Positions 1 to 8,301 of a stretch of 22,494 bases of DNA are shown piece by piece. Position 1 is the stretch's first letter; each line of letters starts with the position of its first letter. The notes beneath the pieces are model-generated. The model was not told where the DNA came from, ran no database searches, and saw only the letters and a program-made list of their open reading frames with translations. Source of the stretch: Pseudomonadota bacterium. GTDB lineage: Bacteria > Pseudomonadota > Gammaproteobacteria > Burkholderiales > Burkholderiaceae_E. The stretch lies in NCBI GenBank assembly GCA_023388075.1, contig JAEWGX010000033.1, positions 1-22,494 on the forward strand. The letters are read 5' to 3'. The position numbers and the translations under genes are program-made.

Positions 1-1563
1 CTCCCGCAGCTCGCGCTTGAGCAGCTTGCCGTTGGCGTTGCGCGGCAGCGGTTCGGCGCTGACGGTAAAGGTCTCCGGCACCTTGTAGTCGGCCAGGCGC
101 TCGGCGCAGAACGCCTTCAGGTCCTCCAGGTCGATCGCGCGGCCTTCGCGCGGATGGATGAAGACGTGCACCCGTTCGCCCAGGACGGGGCACGGCCGCG
201 CTACCGCCGCCGCCTCGAGGACGTCGGGATGCCGGCACAGGGTGTTCTCCACCTCCACGCTGAACACCTTGTAGCCGCCGCGATTGATCATGTCCTTGCG
301 ACGATCCAGCACGTGAACGAAGCCGCCGGCATCGACACGACCCAGGTCGCCGCTGTGCCAGTAGCCGGCGGTGAGGTTCGCCGCCGTCGCCTGGGGGTCG
401 TTCCAGTAGCCCTGGACCACCATCGGTCCCTTCAGCCAGAGCTCGCCCACTTCACCGGACGGCAGCTCGTGGGCGTGCTCGTCCATCACCACCACCTCGG
501 CACACGGCAGCGGGAGACCGACGCTGTCCAGGTGTTCGCGGGTAAGCCTGGCCGGCATGATGGTCGCCGGCGAAGCGGTTTCGGTCGCGCCGTAGCAGTT
601 GGACAGCCGCAGCGACGGCAGTTGCCGCGCGAGCCGATCGATGGTCGCCGGCGGCATCGGTGCGCCGCCGTAGCCGCAGACCTGCCAGGCGGAGAGATCG
701 TGATCGGTGAAGTCGTCCTGCAACAGGCAGAGGCCTATCATCGCCGGCACCAGGATCGTGAAGGTCATGCGTTCCCGCGCGGCGAGCCGCAGGAAGTCCG
801 GCGCCCGGAAGTTCGACGCGATGATGAGCGTGCCGCCCAGGCCCAGCGCCACCATCATCAGGCCGACCAGTCCGGTGACGTGGCTGAGCGGCACGGCCAC
901 CAGGCCGCGCACCTCCTCGTCGAGTCCGAGCACCGCTTGGTAGTGCAGCACCGAATGGATGACGTTGAAGTGGCTGAGCATCGCGCCCTTCGGCAGCCCG
1001 GTGGTGCCGGAGGTGTACATCACCACGGCCACCGCTTCCTCGCTCACCGCCTCGCAGCGCGGCAGTGGCGCATGCGACTGCAATGCCTCGAAGGCGCCCG
1101 CATGGCTTGGCGGTACGCCCGAGAGCAGTCGATGCCGCAGTGCCGGCACGTCGCCCGCGTCCGGCCAGCGGTCCCGCAGCTCGGCATCCGAGACCAGCAC
1201 GCAGGCGCCGCTGTGGGCGAGGATGTAGGCGATGCCGGGCCTCTGCTCACGGATGCCGATGGGGACGAAGACGGCGCCAAGCGCCTGGGTGGCGAAGAAG
1301 GCGACCACGAAGCTCGCGTGATTGCCAAGGAGCGCCGCCACCCGGTCGCCCTTGCCGACGCCCAGTGCCCGCAGGCCGGACGCGGCGCGCAACGCCTGCT
1401 CCTCCAGCTCGCCCCAGGTGTGCCGTCCCGCCTCGCTCACGACCGCTTCCCTCTCCGGATTGCGCGCGGCCGCCTCCCGCCAGAGGGCGTTGAGGTCGGC
1501 GGGTCGCGGATGGAAGCACCGCACCACCCGGTCGCCGAAGTGGCGTTCGAGCCGGGTGCTCAT
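1..1563 (-). CDS. AMP-dependent acyl-CoA synthetase/ligase (3' end cut by window edge)
   Basis: Member of the ANL adenylating-enzyme superfamily. It should activate a carboxylic acid with ATP to an acyl-adenylate and transfer it to CoA. The 521 codons visible hold all the diagnostic motifs. The P-loop YTSGTTGLPKGAM lies at about residues 182-194. YGATE forms part of the adenine pocket, the hinge Asp is in SGDLGRVD, and the C-terminal catalytic lysine is K513 in NANGKLLKREL. Only the last few residues and the stop are missing. The ATG at 1563 overlaps the stop of the upstream acyl-CoA dehydrogenase as ATGA, so the two are probably translationally coupled. There is no signal peptide, so the protein is cytoplasmic. 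The acyl-CoA dehydrogenase neighbour points to fatty or branched/aromatic carboxylate catabolism. The exact substrate (long-chain, medium-chain, aryl) cannot be read from the motifs. Confidence 0.93.
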   Translation of the reverse strand, partial: MSTRLERHFGDRVVRCFHPRPADLNALWREAAARNPEREAVVSEAGRHTWGELEEQALRAASGLRALGVGKGDRVAALLGNHASFVVAFFATQALGAVFVPIGIREQRPGIAYILAHSGACVLVSDAELRDRWPDAGDVPALRHRLLSGVPPSHAGAFEALQSHAPLPRCEAVSEEAVAVVMYTSGTTGLPKGAMLSHFNVIHSVLHYQAVLGLDEEVRGLVAVPLSHVTGLVGLMMVALGLGGTLIIASNFRAPDFLRLAARERMTFTILVPAMIGLCLLQDDFTDHDLSAWQVCGYGGAPMPPATIDRLARQLPSLRLSNCYGATETASPATIMPARLTREHLDSVGLPLPCAEVVVMDEHAHELPSGEVGELWLKGPMVVQGYWNDPQATAANLTAGYWHSGDLGRVDAGGFVHVLDRRKDMINRGGYKVFSVEVENTLCRHPDVLEAAAVARPCPVLGERVHVFIHPREGRAIDLEDLKAFCAERLADYKVPETFTVSAEPLPRNANGKLLKRELRE

Positions 1564-2807
1564 GGGGCGTTGTAGTACGCTGCGGTCGATCCCAGGCTCT
1601 CGCGCGCCTTCGCGAGCTCCGCCCGCGCGACCGCGCGCAGGTGCACCTCGTCCGGGCCGTCGAAGAAGCGCATGGCGCGTCCCCAGGACCAGAGGTAGGA
1701 AAGCGGCGTATCCGGCGTGATCCCCATCGCGCCGAAGACCTGCATCGCCCGGTCCAGGACGCGGGTCTGGAGCTGCGCCGCGACGAGCTTGATCGCCGAG
1801 GCGTCGACGTGGGCGGACCGGTTGCCGAAGGTGTCCATCTTCCATGCCGCCTGCAGCACCAGCAGGCGCGCTTGGTCGATCTCGACCCGCGAGTGGGCGA
1901 TCCAGTCCTGCACGTTGGCGAAATCGCTCAGGTACCGCCCGAAGGTGCGACGCGAAAGCGCACGCTCGCACATGAGCTCCAAGGCGAGCTCGCACTGGCC
2001 GATGGTGCGCATGCAGTGATGCACGCGTCCCGGCCCCAGCCGGGCCTGGGCCAGCCTGAAGCCCGCGCCCTCCTCGCCCAGGAGGCTCGAGCCCGGCACG
2101 CGCACGTCGGTGTAGGTGACCTCGCAGTGACCTTCCGGGGCGAGGTGATGCATGATGGGGACGTTGCGTACGATGCGAACGCCGGGCGTGTCGAGCGGAA
2201 CGATCACCATCGAGTGCCGCGCGTGGCGCGGCGCATCGGGGCTTTCGTCGGTCACGCCCATCACGATCGCGAACCGGCAGTTCGGATGCAGCGCATTGCT
2301 GGTGAACCACTTGCGGCCGTTGATGACGTACTCGCCGCCCTCGCGACGAATGACGGTCGCGATGTTGGTGGCATCCGACGATGCGACGTCGGGCTCCGTC
2401 ATGGAGAAGCAGGAACGCATCTCGCCCGCGAGCATCGGCGCCAGCCACCGCTCGCGCTGCTCGGGCGTGGCGAAGAGGTGAAGCAGCTCCATGTTGCCGG
2501 TGTCCGGCGCGTTGCAGTTGAAGACTTCGGACGACCAGTAGAGCCGCCCCATGATCTCCGCGAGCGGCGCGTACTCCAGGTTGGTCAGCCGGGTGCCGGG
2601 TTCGTCGTCCCGCAGGCCCGGCAGGAACAGGTTCCAGAATCCCGCCTCGCGCGCGAGCGCCTTGAGCGGCTCCACCACCGCGGTGGGATGGCGGCCCGTG
2701 GCCGCCACCTGCTCGTACTCCCGGTTGCGCGGAAGCACGTGGCGATCCATGAACTGGCGCAGGCTGCGCTGCCGCTGCAGGGTGTCTTCGTCGTACTGGA
2801 AGTCCAT
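1560..2807 (-). CDS. acyl-CoA dehydrogenase (ACAD10/11-like subfamily), copy 1
   Basis: FAD-dependent alpha,beta-desaturation of an acyl-CoA thioester, with electrons normally passing to ETF. The 415-residue protein has the family core: MTEPDVASSDATNI (FAD/substrate-binding middle domain), INGRKWFTSNA, RLGPGRVHHCMR and C-terminal FFDGPDEVH. By alignment with medium-chain dehydrogenase (YEGT...), the Asp in DGPDEVH occupies the place of the usual catalytic Glu, a pattern of the ACAD10/11-like branch. The start is set at 2807 and not at the longer ATG at 2846, because AGGAGG stands 5 bases before this ATG and the first 13 codons of the longer frame look unlike the family. It lies 60 bases downstream of the PLD gene and overlaps the ligase start by ATGA. 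It is a paralogue of the gene at 12512-13768. The acyl chain specificity is unknown. Confidence 0.93.
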   Translation of the reverse strand: MDFQYDEDTLQRQRSLRQFMDRHVLPRNREYEQVAATGRHPTAVVEPLKALAREAGFWNLFLPGLRDDEPGTRLTNLEYAPLAEIMGRLYWSSEVFNCNAPDTGNMELLHLFATPEQRERWLAPMLAGEMRSCFSMTEPDVASSDATNIATVIRREGGEYVINGRKWFTSNALHPNCRFAIVMGVTDESPDAPRHARHSMVIVPLDTPGVRIVRNVPIMHHLAPEGHCEVTYTDVRVPGSSLLGEEGAGFRLAQARLGPGRVHHCMRTIGQCELALELMCERALSRRTFGRYLSDFANVQDWIAHSRVEIDQARLLVLQAAWKMDTFGNRSAHVDASAIKLVAAQLQTRVLDRAMQVFGAMGITPDTPLSYLWSWGRAMRFFDGPDEVHLRAVARAELAKARESLGSTAAYYNAP

Positions 2808-2867
2808 GGTCGCCTCCTGCATGCCATCGTGGGACGCCGGCCGCATCCCGTCAAGGTTGCGAGGGTA

Positions 2868-4373
2868 TCAACCGTCGCCTGCGCCGGTGCCCCCTGCCCC
2901 GCGCCGGCGGGGCCGCAGGGCCGGCAGATGCCGGCGCAGCGCACGCCAGCGGCTGGTCGGCCGTTCCGGATCGAGCAGCGCGCTCTCCGCGAGCACCCGC
3001 TCCGCCACTTCGTTCAGCGGGGGCGGCTCGAACGGCACCAGGGAGCGCCCATCGGAGCGCAGCCTCTCGATGGCCGTCACCAGCGAACCCGACGAACCCT
3101 CGATCGCCGCCACCACCCGATCCGTGGTCTCGCCCAGGTGTTCGGCAACCAGGTCGTTACGCAGGGCGACGATAGCCGCGCGGGTCTGCGCCGCATTGAC
3201 GGCATCGGGCCTTACCTCCACCGCCAGGTCGCATTCGGTGTCGAAGCCGAGCGATCGGTTGTTGAGGTTGGAGGAACCTACCTTCAGCAGCCAGTCGTCC
3301 ACCACCATGACCTTGGCATGCACGTAGATCGGCTGGCGCCCGGCGGTCACGGGCGTGTAGATGCGGAAGCGATCGTGCCGGTCTCCCTCACGGATCAGCC
3401 GCAGCACCCGAGCCCGCGACGAACCCATCACCTCCTCTTCCAGCCAGCCGTCGGCGGACTCGGGGTTGACCACGACGATCTCCGGACCGTCCGCCTCCCA
3501 CAACCGCTCTGCCATCGCCTCGGCGATCCTGCGCGAGGCGAAGTACTGGCTCTCGATGTAGATGGTGCGACGGGCATGCCGGATCGCCGCGAGGTACAGC
3601 GCCTCGATCTCGTGGATCCCTTCGCGCTCCTCGTCCCCGGGCGCGGTGCGCGCGATCGCGACATCGACGTCGCGCAGCGTCGGATCCAAATCCGCCGGCC
3701 ACGGGCTGCGCGACGTCGGCGGCGGCTCGATCGGCTCCCCGGTGGCGTGCCGCCAGCGCTCGCGCGCGAGATCGCCGAGCGCGCGTGCGGCCTCGCCGTC
3801 CACCGCCGTGGAGACGTCGTGCCAGGGCCCGTATCGTCGCTTCGTCGTGGGACGGCGGCGGTCCGGGTCGTCGTCGCGATGTTCGCGGGTGTCCCAGCGG
3901 TCCGCGGTCATGTCGATGCCACCACAGAAGGCCAGGGCATCGTCGATCACGACGATCTTCTGGTGATGCGCGGCACCGACTGGATGCGCACCGTCCAGCT
4001 TGAAGTGGATCCGGTCGTGCGACATCCAGTCCAGGATGACGAGCGGCGTCGTGCCGCGACCGAGCTCCTTCAGCGTCCCCAGGTCCCAGCGCAGGATGTG
4101 GACCTGCAGCGCCGGCCGGTTCTCCACCACCCAGCTCAGGAAGCGACCCAGGCGGTTGGGCACCTGGGAATCCCGGTCCGGACGCGCGAGCTGGATGCGG
4201 GTATCGAAGTCCCAACCGACCATGAGCAGGCTGTGGCTCGCCTGCTGGGCGGCCTCCCGGACCACGGTGAAATAGTCCGCCGCGTCGACGATCACCGCGA
4301 GACGGTCGGCGCGCACGATCCGCCAGCAGGTCTCGCCTGGACGGAGCAGCGCGGGCCGCTCGCCGGAGATCAT
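2868..4373 (-). CDS. phospholipase D-family protein with two HKD motifs
   Basis: 501-residue member of the PLD superfamily, which hydrolyses or transfers phosphodiester head groups. Both catalytic HxKx4D motifs are intact: HHQKIVVID around residue 135, followed by FCGGID, and HAKVMVVDD around residue 351, followed by GSSNLNNRS. The N-terminus (PGETCWRIVRADR, then VGWDFDTRI) is typical of proteobacterial PLD-like proteins that are sometimes fused to a membrane VTT/DedA domain. No such domain is present here. The C-terminus ends in an Arg/Gly-rich tail. No signal peptide or membrane helix is evident. The ATG at 4373 overlaps the stop of the aminotransferase as ATGA, so translation is probably coupled. 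Alternatives are a cardiolipin-synthase-like transferase or a PLD hydrolase. The motifs do not separate these. Confidence 0.9.
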   Translation of the reverse strand: MISGERPALLRPGETCWRIVRADRLAVIVDAADYFTVVREAAQQASHSLLMVGWDFDTRIQLARPDRDSQVPNRLGRFLSWVVENRPALQVHILRWDLGTLKELGRGTTPLVILDWMSHDRIHFKLDGAHPVGAAHHQKIVVIDDALAFCGGIDMTADRWDTREHRDDDPDRRRPTTKRRYGPWHDVSTAVDGEAARALGDLARERWRHATGEPIEPPPTSRSPWPADLDPTLRDVDVAIARTAPGDEEREGIHEIEALYLAAIRHARRTIYIESQYFASRRIAEAMAERLWEADGPEIVVVNPESADGWLEEEVMGSSRARVLRLIREGDRHDRFRIYTPVTAGRQPIYVHAKVMVVDDWLLKVGSSNLNNRSLGFDTECDLAVEVRPDAVNAAQTRAAIVALRNDLVAEHLGETTDRVVAAIEGSSGSLVTAIERLRSDGRSLVPFEPPPLNEVAERVLAESALLDPERPTSRWRALRRHLPALRPRRRGAGGTGAGDG

Positions 4374-5665
4374 GCCGGGAGCACCTCTCGGTGGCAGGCC
4401 AGCACGTCGTCCAGCGCCCCGAGGAAGCGGTCCACCTCCGCCTCGCCGAACGGCAGCGAGAGGGCCACCAGCCCTCGCCGCGCGGTGTAGACGTCCCGCT
4501 CGAGGAGCGCGAAGTACAGCAGGTCGCGCACGCGGGCATCGCTGCCCACCAGGTCCGCCGGCCGGCGCAGGCGTCGGTCGCTCGGATGCAGGTTCATGAG
4601 CGAACCCAGCCCGCTCGCCTGCAGCGCAACGCCGTGCTCTCGAAAGCGCCGGTTGCATTCCTCGCGCAAGCGGTCGCCACGCCGGTTGAGCGCCTCGATC
4701 GCGTCCGCGGTCCACAGCGTGCGCAGGCCGGCGAGCCCGGCCGCCATGGAAAGCACGTTGTTGTTGAAGGTGCCGGCGTGGCCGAGCGCATCGCGCCGGC
4801 GGGGATCGAAACGGAGCATCACGTCGCGCCGGCCGCCGAAAGCGCCGAAGGAGAGTCCCCCGCCGAAGTACTTTCCGATCGTCGTCAGGTCCGGCGTGAT
4901 GCCCAGCAGCCCCTGGCGCCCGGCGGACGAAAGCCGCGAGGTCATCACCTCGTCGAAAACGAGCATCGCGCCGTAGCGGTCTGCAAGCTCGCGCAGCCCG
5001 CGCAGGAACGCGGCCTCGCCCGGTATGCAGCCACCGGCGCCCAGCATCGGCTCCACCAGGATCGCGGCGAGCCGGTCTCCTTCCCGCTCGGCGATTTCCA
5101 TGGTGCCCTCCAGGTCGTTGTAGGGGGCGAGCAGCCACTCGTGGGGCACGTTCACCGAGGCCGCGGCTCCGCCGAAGGCAAGCACGCCCCCGTGGTAGGC
5201 GCCTTCGAAGACCAGCACCTTGCGCCGGCCGGTGTGGGCAATCGCCGCGGCGATCGCGAGCAGGTTCGCCTCGGTGCCGCTGTTGGTGAAGCGCAGCAGC
5301 GGCATGGATGGGAAGCGCGCCGCGATCTCGGCCGCGAGCTCGACCTCGCGGCGCGTATGCGACGACAGCGAGAGACCATCGCCGAGCGCGGCGACGATCG
5401 CGTCCCGGATCGGCGCGGGCGAGTGGCCGTAGAGGCCGGCGGTGAACTCCCCGAGCGCGTCCAGCAGGCGGTGACCGTCGGCGTCCCACAGCCAGCATCC
5501 CTCGCCGCGCACCATGGTGAGGGGGAAAGGTTCCTGGAAGAGCACGCTGCGCGTATTGCCCCCCGGCAGCACCTGCGTCGCCCGCTGCAATTGCCGCTCG
5601 CTCTCGGGGTTGCGCTCGCGGTAGTGCCTGACCAGGTCCGCGACCGCGGCGTCGAGGGTCGTCAT
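4370..5665 (-). CDS. class III PLP-dependent aminotransferase, glutamate-1-semialdehyde aminomutase-like
   Basis: 431-residue fold-type I PLP enzyme. Visible features are the PLP phosphate-binding FTNSGTEANLLA, the segment EGAYHGG, the cofactor-ring Asp in FDEVMTSR, and the Schiff-base lysine K265 in TIGKYFGGGLSFGAFGG. Overall it is closest in pattern to HemL-like proteins annotated as 'aspartate aminotransferase family'. The DEVMTSR context and the catabolic neighbours argue against it being the housekeeping haem-pathway HemL. It should act in the cytoplasm on an amino acid or amine. It is the first gene of the minus-strand set. A GAGG stretch lies upstream of the ATG at a long spacing, so the ribosome site is only fair. 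It is divergent from the monooxygenase gene across 44 bases. The real substrate is unknown. Confidence 0.9.
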   Translation of the reverse strand: MTTLDAAVADLVRHYRERNPESERQLQRATQVLPGGNTRSVLFQEPFPLTMVRGEGCWLWDADGHRLLDALGEFTAGLYGHSPAPIRDAIVAALGDGLSLSSHTRREVELAAEIAARFPSMPLLRFTNSGTEANLLAIAAAIAHTGRRKVLVFEGAYHGGVLAFGGAAASVNVPHEWLLAPYNDLEGTMEIAEREGDRLAAILVEPMLGAGGCIPGEAAFLRGLRELADRYGAMLVFDEVMTSRLSSAGRQGLLGITPDLTTIGKYFGGGLSFGAFGGRRDVMLRFDPRRRDALGHAGTFNNNVLSMAAGLAGLRTLWTADAIEALNRRGDRLREECNRRFREHGVALQASGLGSLMNLHPSDRRLRRPADLVGSDARVRDLLYFALLERDVYTARRGLVALSLPFGEAEVDRFLGALDDVLACHREVLPA

Positions 5666-5709
5666 TTAAAGGGTCCTCATCGGGAAGCTGCAGGGTTATC
5701 CTACAGGCC

Positions 5710-6984
5710 GTGCAGTCCTTCGACACGGCAACCCCCCGGACAGCCACACAGCGGCTCGCCACCACCTGCTGCATCGCCGGCGGCGGGCCGGCCGGGATGA
5801 TGCTCGGCCTGCTGCTGGCCCGCGCCGGCGTTGCGGTGACCGTGCTCGAGAAGCATGCGGACTTCCTGCGGGACTTCCGCGGGGACACGATCCATCCATC
5901 CACGCTTGCGGTGGTGGAGGACCTGGACCTGCTCGACCGGTTCCTGGCGCTGCCCCACCAGCGGGTGGAAACGCTCCATGCCGACGTCTACGGACACGAG
6001 CTGACCATCGCCGACTTCCGGCACCTGCCGGTTGCAAGCCCCTTCCTGGCGCTGATGCCCCAGTGGGATTTCCTCGATTTCCTGGCCCGGGAGGCAGCAC
6101 GCTGGCCCGGGTTCCGGCTGCTGATGGATACCGAGGCCACCGGCCTGATCGAGGAGGATGGGCGGATCACCGGCCTTCGCGCCGAAGGCGCGCAGGGGTC
6201 GCTCGAGGTGGCGAGCGACCTGGTGGTGGGCGCCGACGGCCGCACGTCGGCCGTGCGGGCCGCGGCCAGCCTTGCCACGGTGGAGCTCGGCGCCCCGATG
6301 GACGTGCTCTGGTTCCGGTTACCACGCGACACGCATGGGGTGGTGCGTCAGACCGGCGGCTACGTCCGGCCGGGACTCTTCCTGGTGACGATCGATCGCG
6401 GCGACTATTGGCAGTGCGGATTCGTGATCGCCAAGGGCAGCCTCGCGGAGCGCAAGGCTCGGGGCCTCGATGCGTTCAAGGACGACATCGTGCGCACGGC
6501 ACCGTTCCTGGCGGAGGCGACTCGCGAGTTGCGGAGCTGGGACGAGGTCAAGCTGCTCACCGTGCAGGTCGATCGGATGCCGCGCTGGTACCGTGACGGC
6601 CTGCTGTGCATCGGCGACGCAGCCCACGCGATGTCACCCGTCGGCGGTGTCGGCATCAATCTCGCCATCCAGGATGCGGTGGCCGCCGCCAACCGGCTGG
6701 CCGTGCCGCTGCGCGAGCGGCGGGTCGGCAACGACGATCTCGCGGCGGTCCAGCGCCGGCGTGAATGGCCCACCCGGGTTACCCAGCGGATCCAGATCGC
6801 CGTGCAGAACGAGGTGCTGGCGCCGGTCCTCGCCAGGGGCGCGGATGGGAGCGCGAAAGATCCGCCATCGCTTCCGATGCCGTTGCGCCTGTTGCAGCGC
6901 TGGCCTGGGCTGAACCGGGTACCGGCCCGGATGGTAGGCATGGGCGTGCGGCCGGAACGCGTGCGCAGCCCCGCATCCGGGTAG
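5710..6984 (+). CDS. FAD-dependent monooxygenase (PheA/TfdB/UbiH-like aromatic hydroxylase family)
   Basis: Class A flavoprotein monooxygenase of 424 residues that should use NAD(P)H and O2 to hydroxylate an aromatic or similar substrate. The Rossmann motif GGGPAG is at residues 24-29, followed by a beta-strand ending in VLEKH. The DG motif (VVGADGRTSAVR) is near residue 172. The GD motif (CIGDAAHAMSPVGGVGINLA) is near residue 300 and binds the FAD ribityl chain. The start is GTG at 5710. No ATG, GTG or TTG lies in frame between it and the neighbouring gene, and the next ATG (in GMMLG) would remove the FAD-binding glycines. There is no good ribosome-binding site, and the space from the divergent aminotransferase is only 44 bases. 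The CoA-transferase follows after 69 bases on the same strand, so the two are probably co-transcribed. The substrate is not predictable. Confidence 0.92.
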   Translation: MQSFDTATPRTATQRLATTCCIAGGGPAGMMLGLLLARAGVAVTVLEKHADFLRDFRGDTIHPSTLAVVEDLDLLDRFLALPHQRVETLHADVYGHELTIADFRHLPVASPFLALMPQWDFLDFLAREAARWPGFRLLMDTEATGLIEEDGRITGLRAEGAQGSLEVASDLVVGADGRTSAVRAAASLATVELGAPMDVLWFRLPRDTHGVVRQTGGYVRPGLFLVTIDRGDYWQCGFVIAKGSLAERKARGLDAFKDDIVRTAPFLAEATRELRSWDEVKLLTVQVDRMPRWYRDGLLCIGDAAHAMSPVGGVGINLAIQDAVAAANRLAVPLRERRVGNDDLAAVQRRREWPTRVTQRIQIAVQNEVLAPVLARGADGSAKDPPSLPMPLRLLQRWPGLNRVPARMVGMGVRPERVRSPASG

Positions 6985-7053
6985 GTCGGACATCCGCGGG
7001 GGACGGGCCGCGAGGGTACCTGGGCGACGCGCCGGCGCGGGTAACATCCCGGC

Positions 7054-8271
7054 ATGGAAGAGACGACCGCGAGATCCGACGCCCCGCCTCCGCTCGCCGG
7101 CCTGCGCGTCCTCGAGCTGGGCCAACTCATCGCCGGCCCGTTCGCCGGCAAGACACTGGCCGATCTCGGGGCGGAAACCATCAAGATCGAGCCGCCCGGC
7201 ACCGGCGATCCGCTGCGCAAGTGGCGCCTGCTGCACGACGGGACCTCGGTGTGGTGGGAAGTCCAGTCGCGCAACAAGCGCTCCGTCGCGGTCGACCTGC
7301 GCAAGGCCGAAGGCCAGGAGATCGTGCGCCGGCTGGTCCGCGATACCGATGTGCTGATCGAGAACTTCCGACCGGGCACGATGGAGCAGTGGGGCCTTGG
7401 CTACGAGGCGTTGTCCACGATCAACCCCGGGCTGGTGATGTTGCGTATCTCCGGCTACGGGCAGACCGGCCCGTACAAGGACCGCCCGGGCTTCGGTGTC
7501 GTGGGAGAGGCGATGGGCGGATTGCGCCATCTCACCGGCGAGCCCGGCCGGGTGACGGTGCGGGTCGGTGTCAGCATCGGCGACACGCTCTCCGCGCTGC
7601 ACGGCACCATCGGGGTCCTCGCGGCGCTGCGCGCCCGCGACCACAACGGCGGACGCGGCCAGGTGGTCGACGTGGCGCTCTACGAGGCGGTGTTCAACTG
7701 CATGGAGAGCCTGCTGCCGGAATACAGCGCCTTTGGAGTGGTCCGGCATGCCGCCGGGAGCTCGCTGCCTGGTATCGCGCCGACCAACGCCTATCCCTGC
7801 AGCGATGGCTGGGTCCTGATCGCCGGCAATGGCGACAGCATCTTCCAGCGGCTCATGCGGGCACTCGGCCGCGAGGATCTCGCCACCGACCCGGGCCTTG
7901 CGGACAATGCCGGCCGCGCCGCCCGCGTGGAGGAGCTGGACGCCGCGATCGCCGCCTGGACGTCCCAGCACACCGTCGCGGCCACGCTCGAGGTGCTGGA
8001 CGGCGCGCGCGTGCCATCCGGCCGGATCTACACCATCGAGGACATCGTCGCGGACCCGCAGTACCGCGCCCGCGATATGCTGCTGCGTACCCGCACCCAG
8101 GCGGGGCTGGAGTTGGACGTTCCGGGCATCGTGCCGAAGCTGCTCGGCACGCCCGGAAGACTGCGCCTGCCCGCTCCCCGGCTCGGTCAGCACACCGACG
8201 AAGTGCTGCGGGCGGCCGGCTTCGGGGCGGACGAAATCGAGGCACTGAGGGCGGATGGCGTCATCCAGTGA
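7054..8271 (+). CDS. class III (CaiB/BaiF family) CoA-transferase
   Basis: 405-residue family III CoA-transferase, which moves CoA between acyl groups through an aspartyl-CoA mixed anhydride. The N-terminal signature LRVLELGQLIAGPFAGKTLADLGAE... is plain, as are IENFRPGTMEQWGLG and ISGYGQTGPY. The likely catalytic aspartate is D177 in GVSIGDTLSALHG. NAYPCSDGWV lies in the small domain. The length is normal for the family (about 380-430). It starts at the ATG at 7054, with no strong Shine-Dalgarno. It ends just before a clear terminator hairpin, so it closes the short monooxygenase/CoA-transferase unit. Candidate acyl groups include succinyl, formyl/oxalyl, carnitinyl, aryl-succinyl and mesaconyl. 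The sequence alone does not choose between them. Confidence 0.93.
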   Translation: MEETTARSDAPPPLAGLRVLELGQLIAGPFAGKTLADLGAETIKIEPPGTGDPLRKWRLLHDGTSVWWEVQSRNKRSVAVDLRKAEGQEIVRRLVRDTDVLIENFRPGTMEQWGLGYEALSTINPGLVMLRISGYGQTGPYKDRPGFGVVGEAMGGLRHLTGEPGRVTVRVGVSIGDTLSALHGTIGVLAALRARDHNGGRGQVVDVALYEAVFNCMESLLPEYSAFGVVRHAAGSSLPGIAPTNAYPCSDGWVLIAGNGDSIFQRLMRALGREDLATDPGLADNAGRAARVEELDAAIAAWTSQHTVAATLEVLDGARVPSGRIYTIEDIVADPQYRARDMLLRTRTQAGLELDVPGIVPKLLGTPGRLRLPAPRLGQHTDEVLRAAGFGADEIEALRADGVIQ

Positions 8272-8275
8272 CCCC

Positions 8276-8301
8276 CGCCGGCAGGCCGGCGAGGTCTTTT
8301 T
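8276..8301 (+). terminator. intrinsic terminator after the CoA-transferase gene
   Basis: The stem CGCCGG (8276-8281) pairs perfectly with CCGGCG (8286-8291) around the loop CAGG. It is followed after five bases by a run of five T (8297-8301). It starts four bases past the stop codon. This is the best Rho-independent terminator in the window, and it separates the CoA-transferase from the TRAP genes. Confidence 0.65.

Noticed and set aside
154..1575. 473-codon open frame on the plus strand opposite the acyl-CoA ligase gene
   Set aside because: Antisense shadow of a gene with every expected ligase motif. The protein is His/Arg/Gly-rich without recognisable features.
1641..4490. 949-codon open frame on the plus strand opposite the dehydrogenase, PLD and aminotransferase genes
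   Set aside because: It runs antisense across three well-supported genes and their borders, with Arg/His/Val-rich composition and no domain. It is a by-product of high GC at codon third positions.
4370..5665. Reading the aminotransferase as the haem-pathway HemL
   Set aside because: The fold and lysine fit, but the motif details (DEVMTSR, GGGLSFGAFGG) and the catabolic operon context differ from housekeeping HemL.
4374..5903. In-frame upstream extension of the PLD protein to about 1000 residues
   Set aside because: The extension lies in another frame over the aminotransferase gene and is Arg/Ala/Pro-rich noise. The PLD homology begins just after the ATG at 4373.
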